Of a DNA stretch of 40,004 bases, positions 31,437 through 40,004 are shown piece after piece (position 1 is the stretch's first letter; each line of letters starts with the position of its first letter). The DNA comes from Lachnospiraceae bacterium (GTDB lineage Bacteria > Bacillota > Clostridia > Lachnospirales > Lachnospiraceae): the NCBI GenBank assembly GCA_014804605.1, contig JAAUZM010000010.1, positions 279,994 to 319,997 on the forward strand, in the 5' to 3' direction. A program made the translations under genes and the position numbers. The notes beneath the pieces are model-generated. The model did not search any database. It saw nothing but the letters and a program-made list of their open reading frames with translations, and was not told the DNA's origin.

Positions 31437-31898
31437 TTACCGGACTTTCTCTTTCTTATTGATATGGAATCCTGTTTTCAAATACAGATTCACGGCGTTC
31501 TGATTCCATTCGGCTACATGCAGAACGATTTCGTCATAGCCCTGTTCTCTTATATGATTCATTCCCCATAATAGCAATTTCTGCCCAAAACCTTGTCTTT
31601 GAAATGCTTTATTAACGATCAGGTCATCTACTTCATTACCGTAACAGGAGACAGCACCTATGATCATTCCGTCTTGCAGGTAAAGAAAAGTATCATTTGT
31701 TTTGTTTTTCATCTGAGAATAGTCAGAATAAAAATTATATGGTTCAATTTCCAAATCTTTTCTCATCTCAAAAAAGCATTCATTATATATTTGCATATAG
31801 TCATTCCAATATTTTTGTTGAAAAGTGACACAGGGCATAGTTGCCGATTGCTTTAATGCTCCGTTGAATGACATTTCGTAAACGATTATTTCTTTCAC
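31437..31898 (-). CDS. GNAT-family N-acetyltransferase
   Basis: A 153-residue GNAT of a divergent type. The conserved part is FLYLQDGMIIGAVSCYGNEVDDLIVNKAFQRQGFGQKLLLWGMNHI (acetyl-CoA loop QRQGFG, about 105-110) followed by VLHVAEWNQNAVNLYLKTGFHINKK. The N-terminal 60 residues are variable. I choose the GTG at 31898, seven bases after GGAGG; another GTG six bases earlier is too close to that site. It is the first gene of a pair with the GNAT at 30984. Substrate unknown. Confidence 0.82.
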   Translation of the reverse strand: MKEIIVYEMSFNGALKQSATMPCVTFQQKYWNDYMQIYNECFFEMRKDLEIEPYNFYSDYSQMKNKTNDTFLYLQDGMIIGAVSCYGNEVDDLIVNKAFQRQGFGQKLLLWGMNHIREQGYDEIVLHVAEWNQNAVNLYLKTGFHINKKEKVR

Positions 31899-32040
31899 CG
31901 GCACCCCTCCTGAATAATCATGTTTGCTTCCTAAATTTTAAATCTTTTGCAATAAGTATTAGATACAGTTTTGTAAACGATATATTATATATCTTTGTAT
32001 ATGTTATAGTCGTTTCTCATTACAAAGCTTGTTTCCACAC

Positions 32041-32071
32041 TTGACCTTGTCCTTGGGACATAGTTTACACT
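32041..32071 (+). promoter_or_regulatory. MerR-type promoter of the ABC exporter operon
   Basis: TTGACC (32041-32046) and TACACT (32066-32071) are separated by 19 nt, two more than normal, the hallmark of promoters that MerR-family activators untwist. The spacer holds an inverted repeat: ACCTTGTCC (32044-32052) and GGACATAGT (32056-32064), matching at 7 of 9 positions. The MerR gene that probably uses it closes the operon at 34813. Confidence 0.85.
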
Positions 32072-32110
32072 ATGTATCAAAGATTTCAAAGTACATAGAG
32101 GAAAATTGTT

Positions 32111-33073
32111 TTGAAAATTTTAAAAAATCTTATTAAATTGCATAGATTTCTGTTTCAGATAACGATGGCATTTGCGTTCTTATCAATCATTTTAAATTTA
32201 TGTTGGAATAAATTCCTGTCAGAGTTATTAGATATCTTAGGCGGTGTGGCGGTTGGTGATTTTGAATACGTGTCGCATGTAGCTCTTTCTGTTTTACCGA
32301 CCGGAATATTTATCATTCTCTTGCATACGATCAGTGAATATTTATCATCTTATCTGGCTTCTTATACGTGTGAGATTTTTGCACATGAAATGCGGATGGC
32401 GTATGTCAGGTACTATTTACGAGGTGACATCCGAATGCTTTCAAGAATGAATGTGGGAGAAGAGCAGTCTGCGATGCAAAATGAGCTGAAAGATATCTCC
32501 GATTATTTGAATGAGAATCTTTTTTCATTAGTAAAGCAATTTGGCACGTTTGCCGTCACGGTCGTGTTTTTGTTTTGCCAGAATGTAAAACTGGCCCTTG
32601 TTTCCATTCTTCCGGTGCTTCCGCTGATCGTATATTGCGCTTGTTCCAGTAAGATCATTAAGAATTACACAGCACAGTGTCAAAGCAGCAAGCAAAAAAT
32701 CAATGGTTTGGCGGATATGATTCTGGATTTGTTTCCGATAATTCAGGTTTATGATGCGTATAAGCTGATCAAAGACACTATGGCGGAGAATCTTTCGGAA
32801 TGGGAGAATACGAATGTTAAGAAGGAGAGGATTACTGCCGGCCTCATGTCGCTTTCGGGCGTGCTCTCTTTTGTACCGCTTTTGTTATTGCTTGGGGCTG
32901 GTGGGGCTATGGTGATAAACGGAGAGATCAGTATCGGGATTTTCTATATCTTTATTAATCTGTCGGGGAATGTTTCAGGATTTTTACAGAATATGCCGGG
33001 GATATATGCTAATTTCAGGCGATTTGGCGCATCTGTTGACAGATTAGAGGAAAAGCTTGTGTTGAAAATCTAA
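32111..33073 (+). CDS. ABC exporter transmembrane subunit 1
   Basis: A 320-residue type-IV ABC exporter membrane domain without its own ATPase. Hydrophobic helices lie near 14-38, 55-78, 135-158, 160-178, 244-270 and 275-295. RMAYVRYYLRGDIRMLSRMNVGEEQSAMQNELKDISDYLNENLF (about 95-138) resembles the intracellular loop that couples to an ATPase. The start is a TTG at 32111, nine bases after GAGG. An ATPase gene follows after a 96-nt gap and a second membrane subunit after that, so the exporter is probably TM1+TM2 with an ATPase dimer. The substrate is unknown; the MerR control suggests a drug or other toxic compound. Confidence 0.85.
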   Translation: MKILKNLIKLHRFLFQITMAFAFLSIILNLCWNKFLSELLDILGGVAVGDFEYVSHVALSVLPTGIFIILLHTISEYLSSYLASYTCEIFAHEMRMAYVRYYLRGDIRMLSRMNVGEEQSAMQNELKDISDYLNENLFSLVKQFGTFAVTVVFLFCQNVKLALVSILPVLPLIVYCACSSKIIKNYTAQCQSSKQKINGLADMILDLFPIIQVYDAYKLIKDTMAENLSEWENTNVKKERITAGLMSLSGVLSFVPLLLLLGAGGAMVINGEISIGIFYIFINLSGNVSGFLQNMPGIYANFRRFGASVDRLEEKLVLKI

Positions 33074-33169
33074 ATGTCACAAAGTGAGCAGATTTATATA
33101 GAAAAATACCAAAAGCATGTATTCTTTCATGAATGGCTGTATTGTTAAGGCAGGATAAGGGGAGAAACT

Positions 33170-33832
33170 ATGAAGGAAGAGACTATGTGTGAATACGCAG
33201 TTTGTTTAGATAATATTTCGTTTTCATACGAGGGCGCTACGATCATAGAGAATCTGTCGCTCAGAGTAAGACCCGGTGAACATATCGGAATCGTCGGGGA
33301 AAGCGGGTGCGGGAAAAGCACTGTGTTAAAGATAATTGCCGGACTCTATGAAGCTGATTGTGGAGAGGTTGTCATAGCGGGTGAGCGTTCTCCGGAGAAA
33401 ATCAGGAAGCACACCACTGTCGTTATGCAGCATAACAGCCTTTTTCCACTGTCCATCAGGGACAATATTACCTGTGGTCACATTATTTCAGAAGAAATAG
33501 TTTGGACAGCCTGTCAGAATGCAAGTCTTGCAGAGTGGATCGAGAGCCTTCCGGCCGGATTGAATACGAATGTGGGTGAGCGGGGAAATCAGGTATCCGG
33601 CGGGCAGGCACAGCGGATTCAGATAGCCAGGGCCCTCTGTAAGGATGCGCAGATTATACTGTTAGATGAGCCGATCTCAGCTTTGGATCAGGATACCGGA
33701 CAGTCGGTATTGAATGCCTTAAATGCGCTGATGTATGGAAAGACGGTAATCCACGTTACCCATCATCGGGAAACTTTGGATCATAGCTATACGGTTTACC
33801 GTATGAAGGGAGGGAAACTGGTTCGTGGGTGA
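33170..33832 (+). CDS. ABC exporter ATPase subunit
   Basis: A 220-residue ATP-binding subunit with all motifs: A-loop FSYEG, Walker A GESGCGKST (about 43-51), Q-loop VVMQHNSLFP, signature VSGGQAQRIQIARAL (about 142-156, first residue V instead of L), Walker B IILLDEPISALD and H-loop IHVTHH. It is a stand-alone ATPase placed between two membrane subunit genes, whereas in most exporters of this type it is fused to the membrane domain. GGGGAG precedes the ATG. Its last eight bases overlap the GTG start of the next gene, so the two are co-translated. Confidence 0.93.
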   Translation: MKEETMCEYAVCLDNISFSYEGATIIENLSLRVRPGEHIGIVGESGCGKSTVLKIIAGLYEADCGEVVIAGERSPEKIRKHTTVVMQHNSLFPLSIRDNITCGHIISEEIVWTACQNASLAEWIESLPAGLNTNVGERGNQVSGGQAQRIQIARALCKDAQIILLDEPISALDQDTGQSVLNALNALMYGKTVIHVTHHRETLDHSYTVYRMKGGKLVRG

Positions 33833-34778
33833 CTTTGGCAAATTGATACGAGGAATGGGTGTTTGGCGCAAATATCTATTTTTATTAGTGCTCAGGGCTC
33901 CTTTTGACGCCATCAGAACTTGGATGCTGGCGAGTCTGATACGATCGGTTTTTCGATGTCTGGAAGCAGATAATACCGGTTCTCTGTTGGAAATATGTAT
34001 AGTATACGGATTGCTATGCATGATGTTGTTTATATATAACGGAGTGGTGTGGAGTAATTATGCGGCCTTTGCTGCAAAAACAGAAGTACAGCTTCAGCAA
34101 AAGATGTTTCATAAGATTCTGAGTTTACCTCTTAAACGGATAGACAGCCGGTTTAGCGGCGAATGGATCACCAGATTAAACAGCGATATACAAGCGGCTT
34201 TTACAATGATGAATGGAGCGCTGAACATTCCCCACCTTACAGTCGCTGTCATAAATACAATGTTGTCTTCTTTTTTACTGTTTAAAAGCAGTCTGCGTTT
34301 CCTTGCGGTAACATGGGTATTTATTCTTTTGCAGCTATTTGTGAACTACAAGACGGTACTTGAGGCTGTCCCGAAATTGAAGGAAGAATCGCAGAATGCC
34401 ATGGCGGAAAACACCTCTGCGATCAAACCGTTGATTACGGAGGCGGACGCAATTTTGCTATACGATGCCGAAGAGATGATGATGAAAAAATGTGAGGAGA
34501 GCAGCAGAAAATTAGTGAAGATCAATATGAAAATCCATGTGCGCAGTGCGTTAAGCGATGTGGGTATGCAGCTGTTTGGAATCGGGGGATATCTTGTGAT
34601 CCTGCTCATGGGATACGGATTTATTTCCGGTGTGACGATGGCATTTTCGGATGTGGTTTATTGTTTTCAGGTCAGAGGTTCCGTTATGGCAGGGGTGTTC
34701 ATGCTTGCTACCTGCTTCAATAATTTGAGGGCAAATTCGATTTGTGTAAAAAGGGTTTGTGATATATTGGAAGAATAG
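33825..34778 (+). CDS. ABC exporter transmembrane subunit 2
   Basis: A 317-residue type-IV exporter membrane domain, distantly like subunit 1. Helices lie near 15-38, 50-75, 130-150, 155-170, 243-265 and 280-300. QLQQKMFHKILSLPLKRIDSRFSGEWITRLNSDIQAAFTMMNG (about 87-130) is the usual coupling-loop region. The protein stops at VCDILEE, exactly where an ATPase domain would normally begin. It starts at GTG 33825 inside the end of the ATPase gene. With subunit 1 it would form a heterodimeric exporter; stoichiometry is inferred. Confidence 0.85.
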   Translation: MGDFGKLIRGMGVWRKYLFLLVLRAPFDAIRTWMLASLIRSVFRCLEADNTGSLLEICIVYGLLCMMLFIYNGVVWSNYAAFAAKTEVQLQQKMFHKILSLPLKRIDSRFSGEWITRLNSDIQAAFTMMNGALNIPHLTVAVINTMLSSFLLFKSSLRFLAVTWVFILLQLFVNYKTVLEAVPKLKEESQNAMAENTSAIKPLITEADAILLYDAEEMMMKKCEESSRKLVKINMKIHVRSALSDVGMQLFGIGGYLVILLMGYGFISGVTMAFSDVVYCFQVRGSVMAGVFMLATCFNNLRANSICVKRVCDILEE

Positions 34779-34812
34779 TCAGATGTTTACCGATTAGAAA
34801 TGGAGGGTGTGT

Positions 34813-35283
34813 ATGAAAGATGGGTTTATGCTGATCGGAGAAATTGCAGACTTTTTTGGTATTTCCAGAAAGGCAATACGTTTATATGAAAAGAAAGGTA
34901 TTATTAAGCCTGTAAAAGTAGATGTTACGAATGGTTATCGTTACTATTCGGCGGAGCAGGTACAGCAGTTAAATGCGCTGTTAGAGTTAAAAGCACTGGG
35001 TTTTTCTCTTGACGAGATCAAAATGATCATCGACGGGAAAAAGGAGAAAGCGGCGTTGCTTGAAATGCTTGAAAAGAAGCGGCAGGCATGGCAGGAGGCA
35101 ATGAGCATGGCAAAATATAAAGAGGAATGTCTTGGTAATATTATCGATAATGTACAGGGTTCCGGGGCAGCAGAGATGATTGCGGAAATGACAGAGGAGG
35201 AGCGGGCGTGGCTGTTAGTGAAAATGGTATGCATTGAAGATATCAGGGCGCAACATGCTTTGAGTGAAGCGTTGTGGGTGTGA
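34813..35283 (+). CDS. MerR-family regulator of the ABC exporter
   Basis: A 156-residue regulator. The N-terminus is a MerR winged helix (LIGEIADFFGISRKAIRLYEKKGIIKPVKVDVTNGYRYYSAEQVQQLNALLELKALGFSLDEIKMII), followed by a coiled-coil dimerisation helix (about 75-105) and a short C-terminal region without a full effector domain or metal-binding Cys cluster. GGAGG six bases before ATG 34813 decides the start. It closes the exporter operon 34 nt after the second membrane subunit, and the operon's promoter has the 19-nt spacer that MerR activators need. It probably senses the exported compound. Confidence 0.9.
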   Translation: MKDGFMLIGEIADFFGISRKAIRLYEKKGIIKPVKVDVTNGYRYYSAEQVQQLNALLELKALGFSLDEIKMIIDGKKEKAALLEMLEKKRQAWQEAMSMAKYKEECLGNIIDNVQGSGAAEMIAEMTEEERAWLLVKMVCIEDIRAQHALSEALWV

Positions 35284-35431
35284 TGAAATGGTGTGATAGA
35301 GTTGTTATGTCAATGTGCGGGAATGTAAAAATCGTTCTAAAAAGTTGCATAAATGCTGTAAAAGTCGTTTGAAAAAGTTTGTATTTAGGATAAAAAGTTA
35401 TTTGAGAATATTCCGAAATCGGAATAAATAT

Positions 35432-35462
35432 TGATAAATATAAATAATATGCCATAATAGGA
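35432..35462 (+). promoter_or_regulatory. Candidate promoter of DUF4143 copy 2, with an upstream palindrome
   Basis: TTGATA near 35432 and CATAAT near 35454, 16 nt apart, precede the start at 35483. Just upstream (about 35408-35425) is a palindrome with 8-bp arms, TATTCCGA and TCGGAATA around AA, a possible operator. Confidence 0.45.
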
Positions 35463-35482
35463 ATATATGGGAGGTGCGAAAC

Positions 35483-36709
35483 TTGGTTCATCGACGGGAA
35501 TATTTAGGACGATTGGCAGACTGGAAAGACGAAAGTGTTATCAAAGTTGTTACCGGAATCAGACGCTGCGGTAAATCAACACTTTTAAATCAATATCAGG
35601 AATATTTAAGGAACGATGGTGTCGCTGATGAACAGATCATCTCTATTAATTTTGAAGATCTGGATTTCGAGGAACTGTTGAATTATAAGGAACTCCATCG
35701 GTATATTAAAGAGAGATTATGCGAAGGCAAAATGACCTATATTTTTCTTGATGAAATCCAGAAAGTAGATTCTTTCCAGAAAGTTGTTGACAGTTTATAC
35801 ATTAAAGAAAACGTTGATCTTTATATTACCGGATCGAACGCCTATATGCTGTCAGGTGATCTGGCAACGTTATTGAGCGGAAGATATGTGGAGATATCAA
35901 TGCTTCCCTTGTCCTATCATGAGTACTGCGAGGCAGCAGGGAGAGAGTCTTGCGCTGAACTTTTTTCGGATTTCATGAAATATGGCGGATTTCCGTATAT
36001 TGCAACAACGAACAAAACAGAAGAAAAAGTGGATATGTATTTGGAAGGTATTTATAATACAGTTATCATAAATGATATGGAAGAACGTCAGCGACGAAAA
36101 GAAAATGATCCGGATAAACGAAGAGTAACGGATATCACTCTTCTTAAATCTATTTCTAAATATCTTGCAAATGTCATAGGAAATCCGGTATCCGTGAAAA
36201 GTGTTACGGATTATCTCGTATCGAGCGGGCGTAAGGTATCGCAGAACACTGTGAGCGATTATATTGACGCACTGACAGACTCGTTTGTGTTTTATACTGC
36301 TGACAGATTTGATATTGCGGGAAAACAGTTACTAAAAGTTAACAGAAAATATTATATGGTCGATCTGGGAATAAGAAATCATATTTTACCCAGAAAAGAT
36401 TATGATCTGGGTTTTTCTGTTGAGAATATTGTTTATTTTGAACTATTGCGGCGCGGCTATCGTGTCCATATCGGAAAATACGGAAATACGGAAGTCGATT
36501 TTGTGGCGGAAAAGCAGGGAATACTTGAATATTTTCAGGTTGCTGCTGATATGTCCGCACAGGAGACATTTGAGCGTGAAATGAGACCGCTTCGCAGTAT
36601 CAGGGACAATTATGCCAAAACTGTGTTGACATTGGACGGGCTTACATTAGGGAATTATGACGGTATCGTTGTGAAGAATGTGATAGAGTGGCTATTTGTT
36701 ATATCATAG
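35483..36709 (+). CDS. AAA-14 / DUF4143 ATPase (copy 2)
   Basis: A 408-residue ATPase of the same family as the gene at 19494. Walker A is GIRRCGKST (about 25-33), Walker B TYIFLDEIQK, then LYITGSNAYMLSGDLATLLSGRYVEISMLPLSYHEY. The DUF4143 domain shows KYYMVDLGIRNHILP, VENIVYFELLRRGYRVHIG and EVDFVAEKQG. TTG 35483 has GGGAGG upstream and gives the family-like MVHRREYL opening; a GTG nine bases earlier lies within that site. It contains an extra basic stretch (ERQRRKENDPDKRRVTD) absent from copy 1, and the two differ enough to be separate acquisitions rather than a recent duplication. Function unknown. Confidence 0.88.
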   Translation: MVHRREYLGRLADWKDESVIKVVTGIRRCGKSTLLNQYQEYLRNDGVADEQIISINFEDLDFEELLNYKELHRYIKERLCEGKMTYIFLDEIQKVDSFQKVVDSLYIKENVDLYITGSNAYMLSGDLATLLSGRYVEISMLPLSYHEYCEAAGRESCAELFSDFMKYGGFPYIATTNKTEEKVDMYLEGIYNTVIINDMEERQRRKENDPDKRRVTDITLLKSISKYLANVIGNPVSVKSVTDYLVSSGRKVSQNTVSDYIDALTDSFVFYTADRFDIAGKQLLKVNRKYYMVDLGIRNHILPRKDYDLGFSVENIVYFELLRRGYRVHIGKYGNTEVDFVAEKQGILEYFQVAADMSAQETFEREMRPLRSIRDNYAKTVLTLDGLTLGNYDGIVVKNVIEWLFVIS

Positions 36710-36750
36710 AATAAATTTTGCGTGCAATCTTGAGATTGCAAAAACATCTC

Positions 36751-36779
36751 TTGACAAAAAATCTCTAAGTTACTATATT
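36751..36779 (+). promoter_or_regulatory. valS promoter
   Basis: A consensus TTGACA (36751-36756), a 17-nt spacer and TATATT (36774-36779), directly before the T-box leader. A small hairpin (36723-36740) lies between the preceding gene and this promoter. Confidence 0.75.
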
Positions 36780-36802
36780 ATTTATAATAACGAAACTGAA
36801 AG

Positions 36803-37088
36803 GTAATGACAAAGAGGAGTACATGACCACCGCCGCCAGAGAGAGCGCCGCAAGCTGAAAGGCTGCTTCGGAGAGGAATCATGGAAGGTAGCTTTGGAAC
36901 CGGGATGCCGAAAGCCGTCATGGGAGGAACAGAATTGACGGGTCACAGTAAGTGTCCACGCCCGATCCCCGTTATCGGATCGAGATTTTTATGAGTTGTT
37001 ACGACAGCTTGTAAGAGTCGCTGAGTGAGAAACTAAGGTGGTACCGCGTATATGCGCCCTTTGCCGACATGTCGGCAGAGGGCGTTTT
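36803..37088 (+). promoter_or_regulatory. T-box riboswitch of valS
   Basis: T-box leaders bind uncharged tRNA and let transcription continue when it accumulates. The conserved T-box AAGGTGGTACCGCG lies at 37035-37048. Upstream are Stem I hallmarks: GAGGAGTA (about 36814-36821), an AGAGAG-like GA-rich motif near 36840, and the specifier region GAAGGTAGC, where GTA (36898-36900) is a Val codon matching valS. The terminator is an 11-bp-class GC-rich hairpin (37055-37084) followed by TTTT (37085-37088), overlapping the antiterminator partner region. Confidence 0.92.
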
Positions 37089-37168
37089 GTAACGTGTACG
37101 GATTTTCGAGTTCGCGAAGCGAATCTCGCAACCACGCGAAGCTCAATTTTTTTGAGGAGGAGAAAACC

Positions 37169-39868
37169 ATGAGCAAAGAATTAGCCAAAACCTATGACCC
37201 CAAGGGCATAGAAGACAGACTATACCAGAAATGGATGGACAAGAAATATTTTCATGCGGAGGTTGACGAGACGAAGAAACCCTTCACCATCGTGATTCCG
37301 CCGCCAAATATCACTGGACAGCTCCACATGGGACATGCGCTCGACAATACGATGCAGGATATTCTGATCCGCTATAAGAGAATGCAGGGGTACAATGCCC
37401 TCTGGCAGCCCGGAACGGACCACGCGTCCATTGCAACGGAAGTCAGGATCATCGAGAAACTGAAAGAGGAAGGCATCTCGAAAGAAGACTTGGGACGTGA
37501 AGGCTTCTTAAAGCGTGCGTGGGAGTGGAAAGACGAGTACGGCGGACGTATCATCAGCCAGCTTAAGAAACTTGGTTCTTCCTGCGATTGGGACAGGGAG
37601 CGGTTCACCATGGACGAGGGCTGTAATAAGGCCGTTACGGAAGTGTTCTGCAAGATGCATGAAAAAGGCTGGATCTACAAGGGCAGCAGGATCATCAACT
37701 GGTGTCCGGTATGTAACACTTCTATTTCCGATGCGGAGGTAGAGTACGAAGAGCAGGCAGGTCATTTCTGGCACATCAAATATCCGCTTGTGGATGAGAA
37801 CGGACAGCCCAGCAAGACGGAATTTCTGGAGTTTGCAACTACCCGTCCGGAGACGATGCTCGGCGATACGGCGGTGGCTGTCAACCCGAATGATGAGAGA
37901 TATACTTATTTAAAAGGAAGACAGGTATGGCTTCCGATTGTGAACAAGCCGATTCCGGTAGTGGAAGATGAGTATGTTGACATGGAATTCGGTACGGGTG
38001 TCGTTAAGATCACCCCGGCACACGACCCCAACGATTTCGAGGTTGGCAAGCGGCATGGTCTGCCCGAGGTCAATATCATGAACGATGACGCTACCATCAA
38101 TGCAAACGGCGGCAAATACGAAGGACTCGACCGCTATGAGGCCAGAAAGCAGATTGTGAAGGAGCTGGAAGCGGAAGGGCTTCTTGTTAAGATCGAGGAC
38201 TACTCTCATAATGTAGGAACTCATGACCGCTGCAAGATCACCATCGAGCCGATGATCAAGAAACAGTGGTTCGTGAAGATGGATGAACTGATAGGACCTG
38301 CGGTAGAAGCCGTTAAGAATGGTGAAATCAAGCTGATTCCGGAGCGTATGGATAAAACTTACTACAACTGGACAGACAATATCAGAGACTGGTGTATCAG
38401 CCGTCAGTTATGGTGGGGACACAGGATTCCGGCCTACTATTGCGATAAATGCGGCGAGGTAGTGGTTGCGAAGGAAATGCCGGGCGTATGTCCGAAGTGC
38501 GGCGATACGCATTTTACGCAGGATCCGGATACACTGGATACTTGGTTTTCTTCTGCACTCTGGCCTTTTTCCACATTAGGATGGCCGGAAATGACAGAAG
38601 ATCTGAAATATTTCTATCCTACGGATGTGCTTGTGACGGGTTACGACATTATCTTTTTCTGGGTTATTCGTATGATCTTCTCGGGATATGAGCAGATGGG
38701 AGAGAAGCCGTTCCACACCGTATTATTCCATGGTCTGGTGAGAGACTCACAGGGACGCAAGATGAGCAAATCCCTCGGCAACGGTATCGATCCATTGGAG
38801 ATCATCGACCAGTACGGCGCCGATGCGCTTCGTCTTACGCTGATCACGGGCAACGCGCCGGGCAACGATATGCGTTTCTACTATGAAAGAGTGGAGGCAA
38901 GCCGCAACTTTGCCAACAAGGTATGGAATGCTTCAAGATTCATCATGATGAACATGGATCAGGCGGAGGAAAAAACGGGCACTCGCGGATGGGAAGTGTC
39001 ATATGATGCAATAAGGAGTCATCTGGAGCCGGCTGACAAGTGGATCTTATCCAAATTGAATACGCTGATTAAGGATGTGACGGACAATATCGATCATTAT
39101 GAGCTTGGTATCGCAGTACAGAAAGTATATGATTTTATCTGGGATGAGTTCTGCGATTGGTATATTGAGATGGTGAAACCCCGTTTGTATCAGAAAGATA
39201 CGGACGGACAGGAGAGCAATAATGCGGCGCTGTGGACCCTGAAGAATGTCCTGATTGACGCGCTGAAACTGCTTCATCCTTATATGCCTTTTATCACGGA
39301 GGAAATTTTCTGTACGATCCAGAGCGAGGAAGAGTCTGTTATGATCTCCAAATGGCCTGAATATACACAGGATCGGGATTATAAAGAGGAAGAAGAGTCC
39401 ATTGAGCTGATCAAGGAGGCGGTTCGCGGCATCAGAAATATCCGTACGCAGATGAACGTGGCTCCAAGCAGGAAGGCTGCTGTGTTCGTTGTCAGTGACA
39501 AAGAGGCTGTAAGAAAAACTTTTGAGGAAGGCAGCTTGTTCTTTGCTTCCCTTGCAGGTGCCTCTGAGGTGACGGTACAGGCGGACAAGAGCGGTATTGC
39601 CGATGATGCGGTATCTGTTGTGATTCCGAATGCCACGGTCTATATTCCTTTTGCGGAGCTGGTGGACATCGTACAGGAGATCGAGCGTCTGCAGAAGGAG
39701 GAGAAGCGGTTAAACGGCGAACTTGCCCGCGTCAACGGCATGCTGAATAATGAAAAATTCATGGCAAAGGCGCCGGAAGCTAAGGTGGCGGAAGAACGTG
39801 CAAAACTGGAGAAGTATACACAGATGCTGACACAGGTGAAGGAGCGTCTGGCACAACTTGGCAAGTAA
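37169..39868 (+). CDS. valS: Valine-tRNA ligase
   Basis: ValRS charges tRNA-Val with valine using ATP, in the cytosol, and edits mischarged threonine. The 899-residue length is normal. The class-I catalytic motifs are visible: [15 protein letters not shown] (HIGH-type, about 44-58) and [14 protein letters not shown] (KMSKS, about 530-543). The editing domain lies between them ([17 protein letters not shown]), the anticodon-binding domain follows, and the C-terminus is the coiled-coil tRNA arm (about 835-899). GAGGAGG before ATG 37169 decides the start; reading upstream would run through the T-box terminator. It is controlled by the T-box leader. Confidence 0.98.
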   Translation: MSKELAKTYDPKGIEDRLYQKWMDKKYFHAEVDETKKPFTIVIPPPNITGQLHMGHALDNTMQDILIRYKRMQGYNALWQPGTDHASIATEVRIIEKLKEEGISKEDLGREGFLKRAWEWKDEYGGRIISQLKKLGSSCDWDRERFTMDEGCNKAVTEVFCKMHEKGWIYKGSRIINWCPVCNTSISDAEVEYEEQAGHFWHIKYPLVDENGQPSKTEFLEFATTRPETMLGDTAVAVNPNDERYTYLKGRQVWLPIVNKPIPVVEDEYVDMEFGTGVVKITPAHDPNDFEVGKRHGLPEVNIMNDDATINANGGKYEGLDRYEARKQIVKELEAEGLLVKIEDYSHNVGTHDRCKITIEPMIKKQWFVKMDELIGPAVEAVKNGEIKLIPERMDKTYYNWTDNIRDWCISRQLWWGHRIPAYYCDKCGEVVVAKEMPGVCPKCGDTHFTQDPDTLDTWFSSALWPFSTLGWPEMTEDLKYFYPTDVLVTGYDIIFFWVIRMIFSGYEQMGEKPFHTVLFHGLVRDSQGRKMSKSLGNGIDPLEIIDQYGADALRLTLITGNAPGNDMRFYYERVEASRNFANKVWNASRFIMMNMDQAEEKTGTRGWEVSYDAIRSHLEPADKWILSKLNTLIKDVTDNIDHYELGIAVQKVYDFIWDEFCDWYIEMVKPRLYQKDTDGQESNNAALWTLKNVLIDALKLLHPYMPFITEEIFCTIQSEEESVMISKWPEYTQDRDYKEEEESIELIKEAVRGIRNIRTQMNVAPSRKAAVFVVSDKEAVRKTFEEGSLFFASLAGASEVTVQADKSGIADDAVSVVIPNATVYIPFAELVDIVQEIERLQKEEKRLNGELARVNGMLNNEKFMAKAPEAKVAEERAKLEKYTQMLTQVKERLAQLGK

Positions 39869-39963
39869 GATAATTTTTTTTAGGGCTGGTAAAGTCCGCA
39901 AATATGGTGTAAAGTAATATTAGGATATTATGTTTTGGGACATTAATATATTAATAGATAGAA

Positions 39964-40004
39964 GGTAACTATTCAGTACAGGTCGAAGCATTTACTGCTG
40001 AGAC
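39964..40004. repeat. Nested hairpin repeat, copy B2 (cut by window edge)
   Basis: Matches the first 41 bases of copy B1 (9506-9546) at 38 positions. The GGTC-GA-AGCA hairpin is preserved (39981 to the edge) and one substitution falls in its loop (TTCAC to TTTAC). It lies about 95 nt after valS. The preceding bases (39869-39963) are AT-rich with no gene. Confidence 0.75.

Noticed and set aside
36723-36740. Terminator after the second DUF4143 ATPase
   Set aside because: The 8-bp hairpin is followed by A residues, not U, on this strand; it is noted only as a hairpin.
37052-37168. Longer ValS starting inside the leader
   Set aside because: It would translate the T-box terminator hairpin; GAGGAGG and the family-like start are at 37169.
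1-40004. CRISPR array
   Set aside because: The repeats seen are far apart and palindromic; no regular repeat-spacer pattern and no cas gene.
1-40004. Complete insertion sequence, integrase or phage gene
   Set aside because: No transposase, recombinase or phage structural protein was found; only small remnants and palindromic repeats.

Overview
The window looks like a chromosomal piece of a Firmicute of class Clostridia, most likely Lachnospiraceae. This is inferred from the strong AGGAGG-type ribosome binding sites with frequent GTG/TTG starts, a T-box leader in front of valS, LytR-CpsA-Psr and DUF4317 proteins, and dispersed palindromic repeats. No rRNA, tRNA, CRISPR array, complete insertion sequence or prophage was seen.

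Layout. (1) 1-7159: the end of a cell-surface or exopolysaccharide locus. It holds the tail of one glycosyltransferase, two further family-2 glycosyltransferases, a polyprenyl-phosphate glycosylphosphotransferase that starts lipid-linked glycan assembly, an LCP enzyme that attaches such glycans to the wall, and glmS, which supplies amino-sugar precursor. (2) 7160-11323: an HtrA-type membrane protease and a divergent ClpX-type unfoldase, separated by long stretches of folded repeat DNA. (3) About 11400-36700: an accessory island between the ClpX and ValS genes. It begins with an AT-rich mobile-element remnant. It then carries a cysteine desulfidase-like enzyme, a divergent LysR/hydrolase pair, an orphan antitoxin, two DUF4143 ATPases and many small-molecule modification or export genes: five intact GNAT-domain proteins (one fused to MarR, one AAC(6')-like), one decayed GNAT gene, an APH-like kinase, an MGT-type glycosyltransferase, an EamA exporter and a split ABC exporter with its own MerR regulator. 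Several pseudogenes lie here. (4) 36710-39868: valS under T-box control.

Regulation is unusually readable. The EamA/MarR-GNAT/GNAT operon has a consensus promoter flanked by a 10-bp inverted repeat. The AbrB-like gene has a 13-bp-arm palindrome over its -10 box. The ABC operon has the 19-bp-spacer promoter typical of MerR activators. The LysR gene has a 12-bp-arm palindrome over its -10 box.

The least explained parts are a family of nested hairpin repeats (1210-1365, 3054-3086, 9507-9689, 39964-40004) whose hairpins share a GA/GA internal loop, a 227-nt long inverted repeat after glmS, the split ABC/MerR module, and the ClpX-like protein that lacks one recognised substrate-gripping loop. Families were assigned from motifs and recalled homology; no database search was possible.
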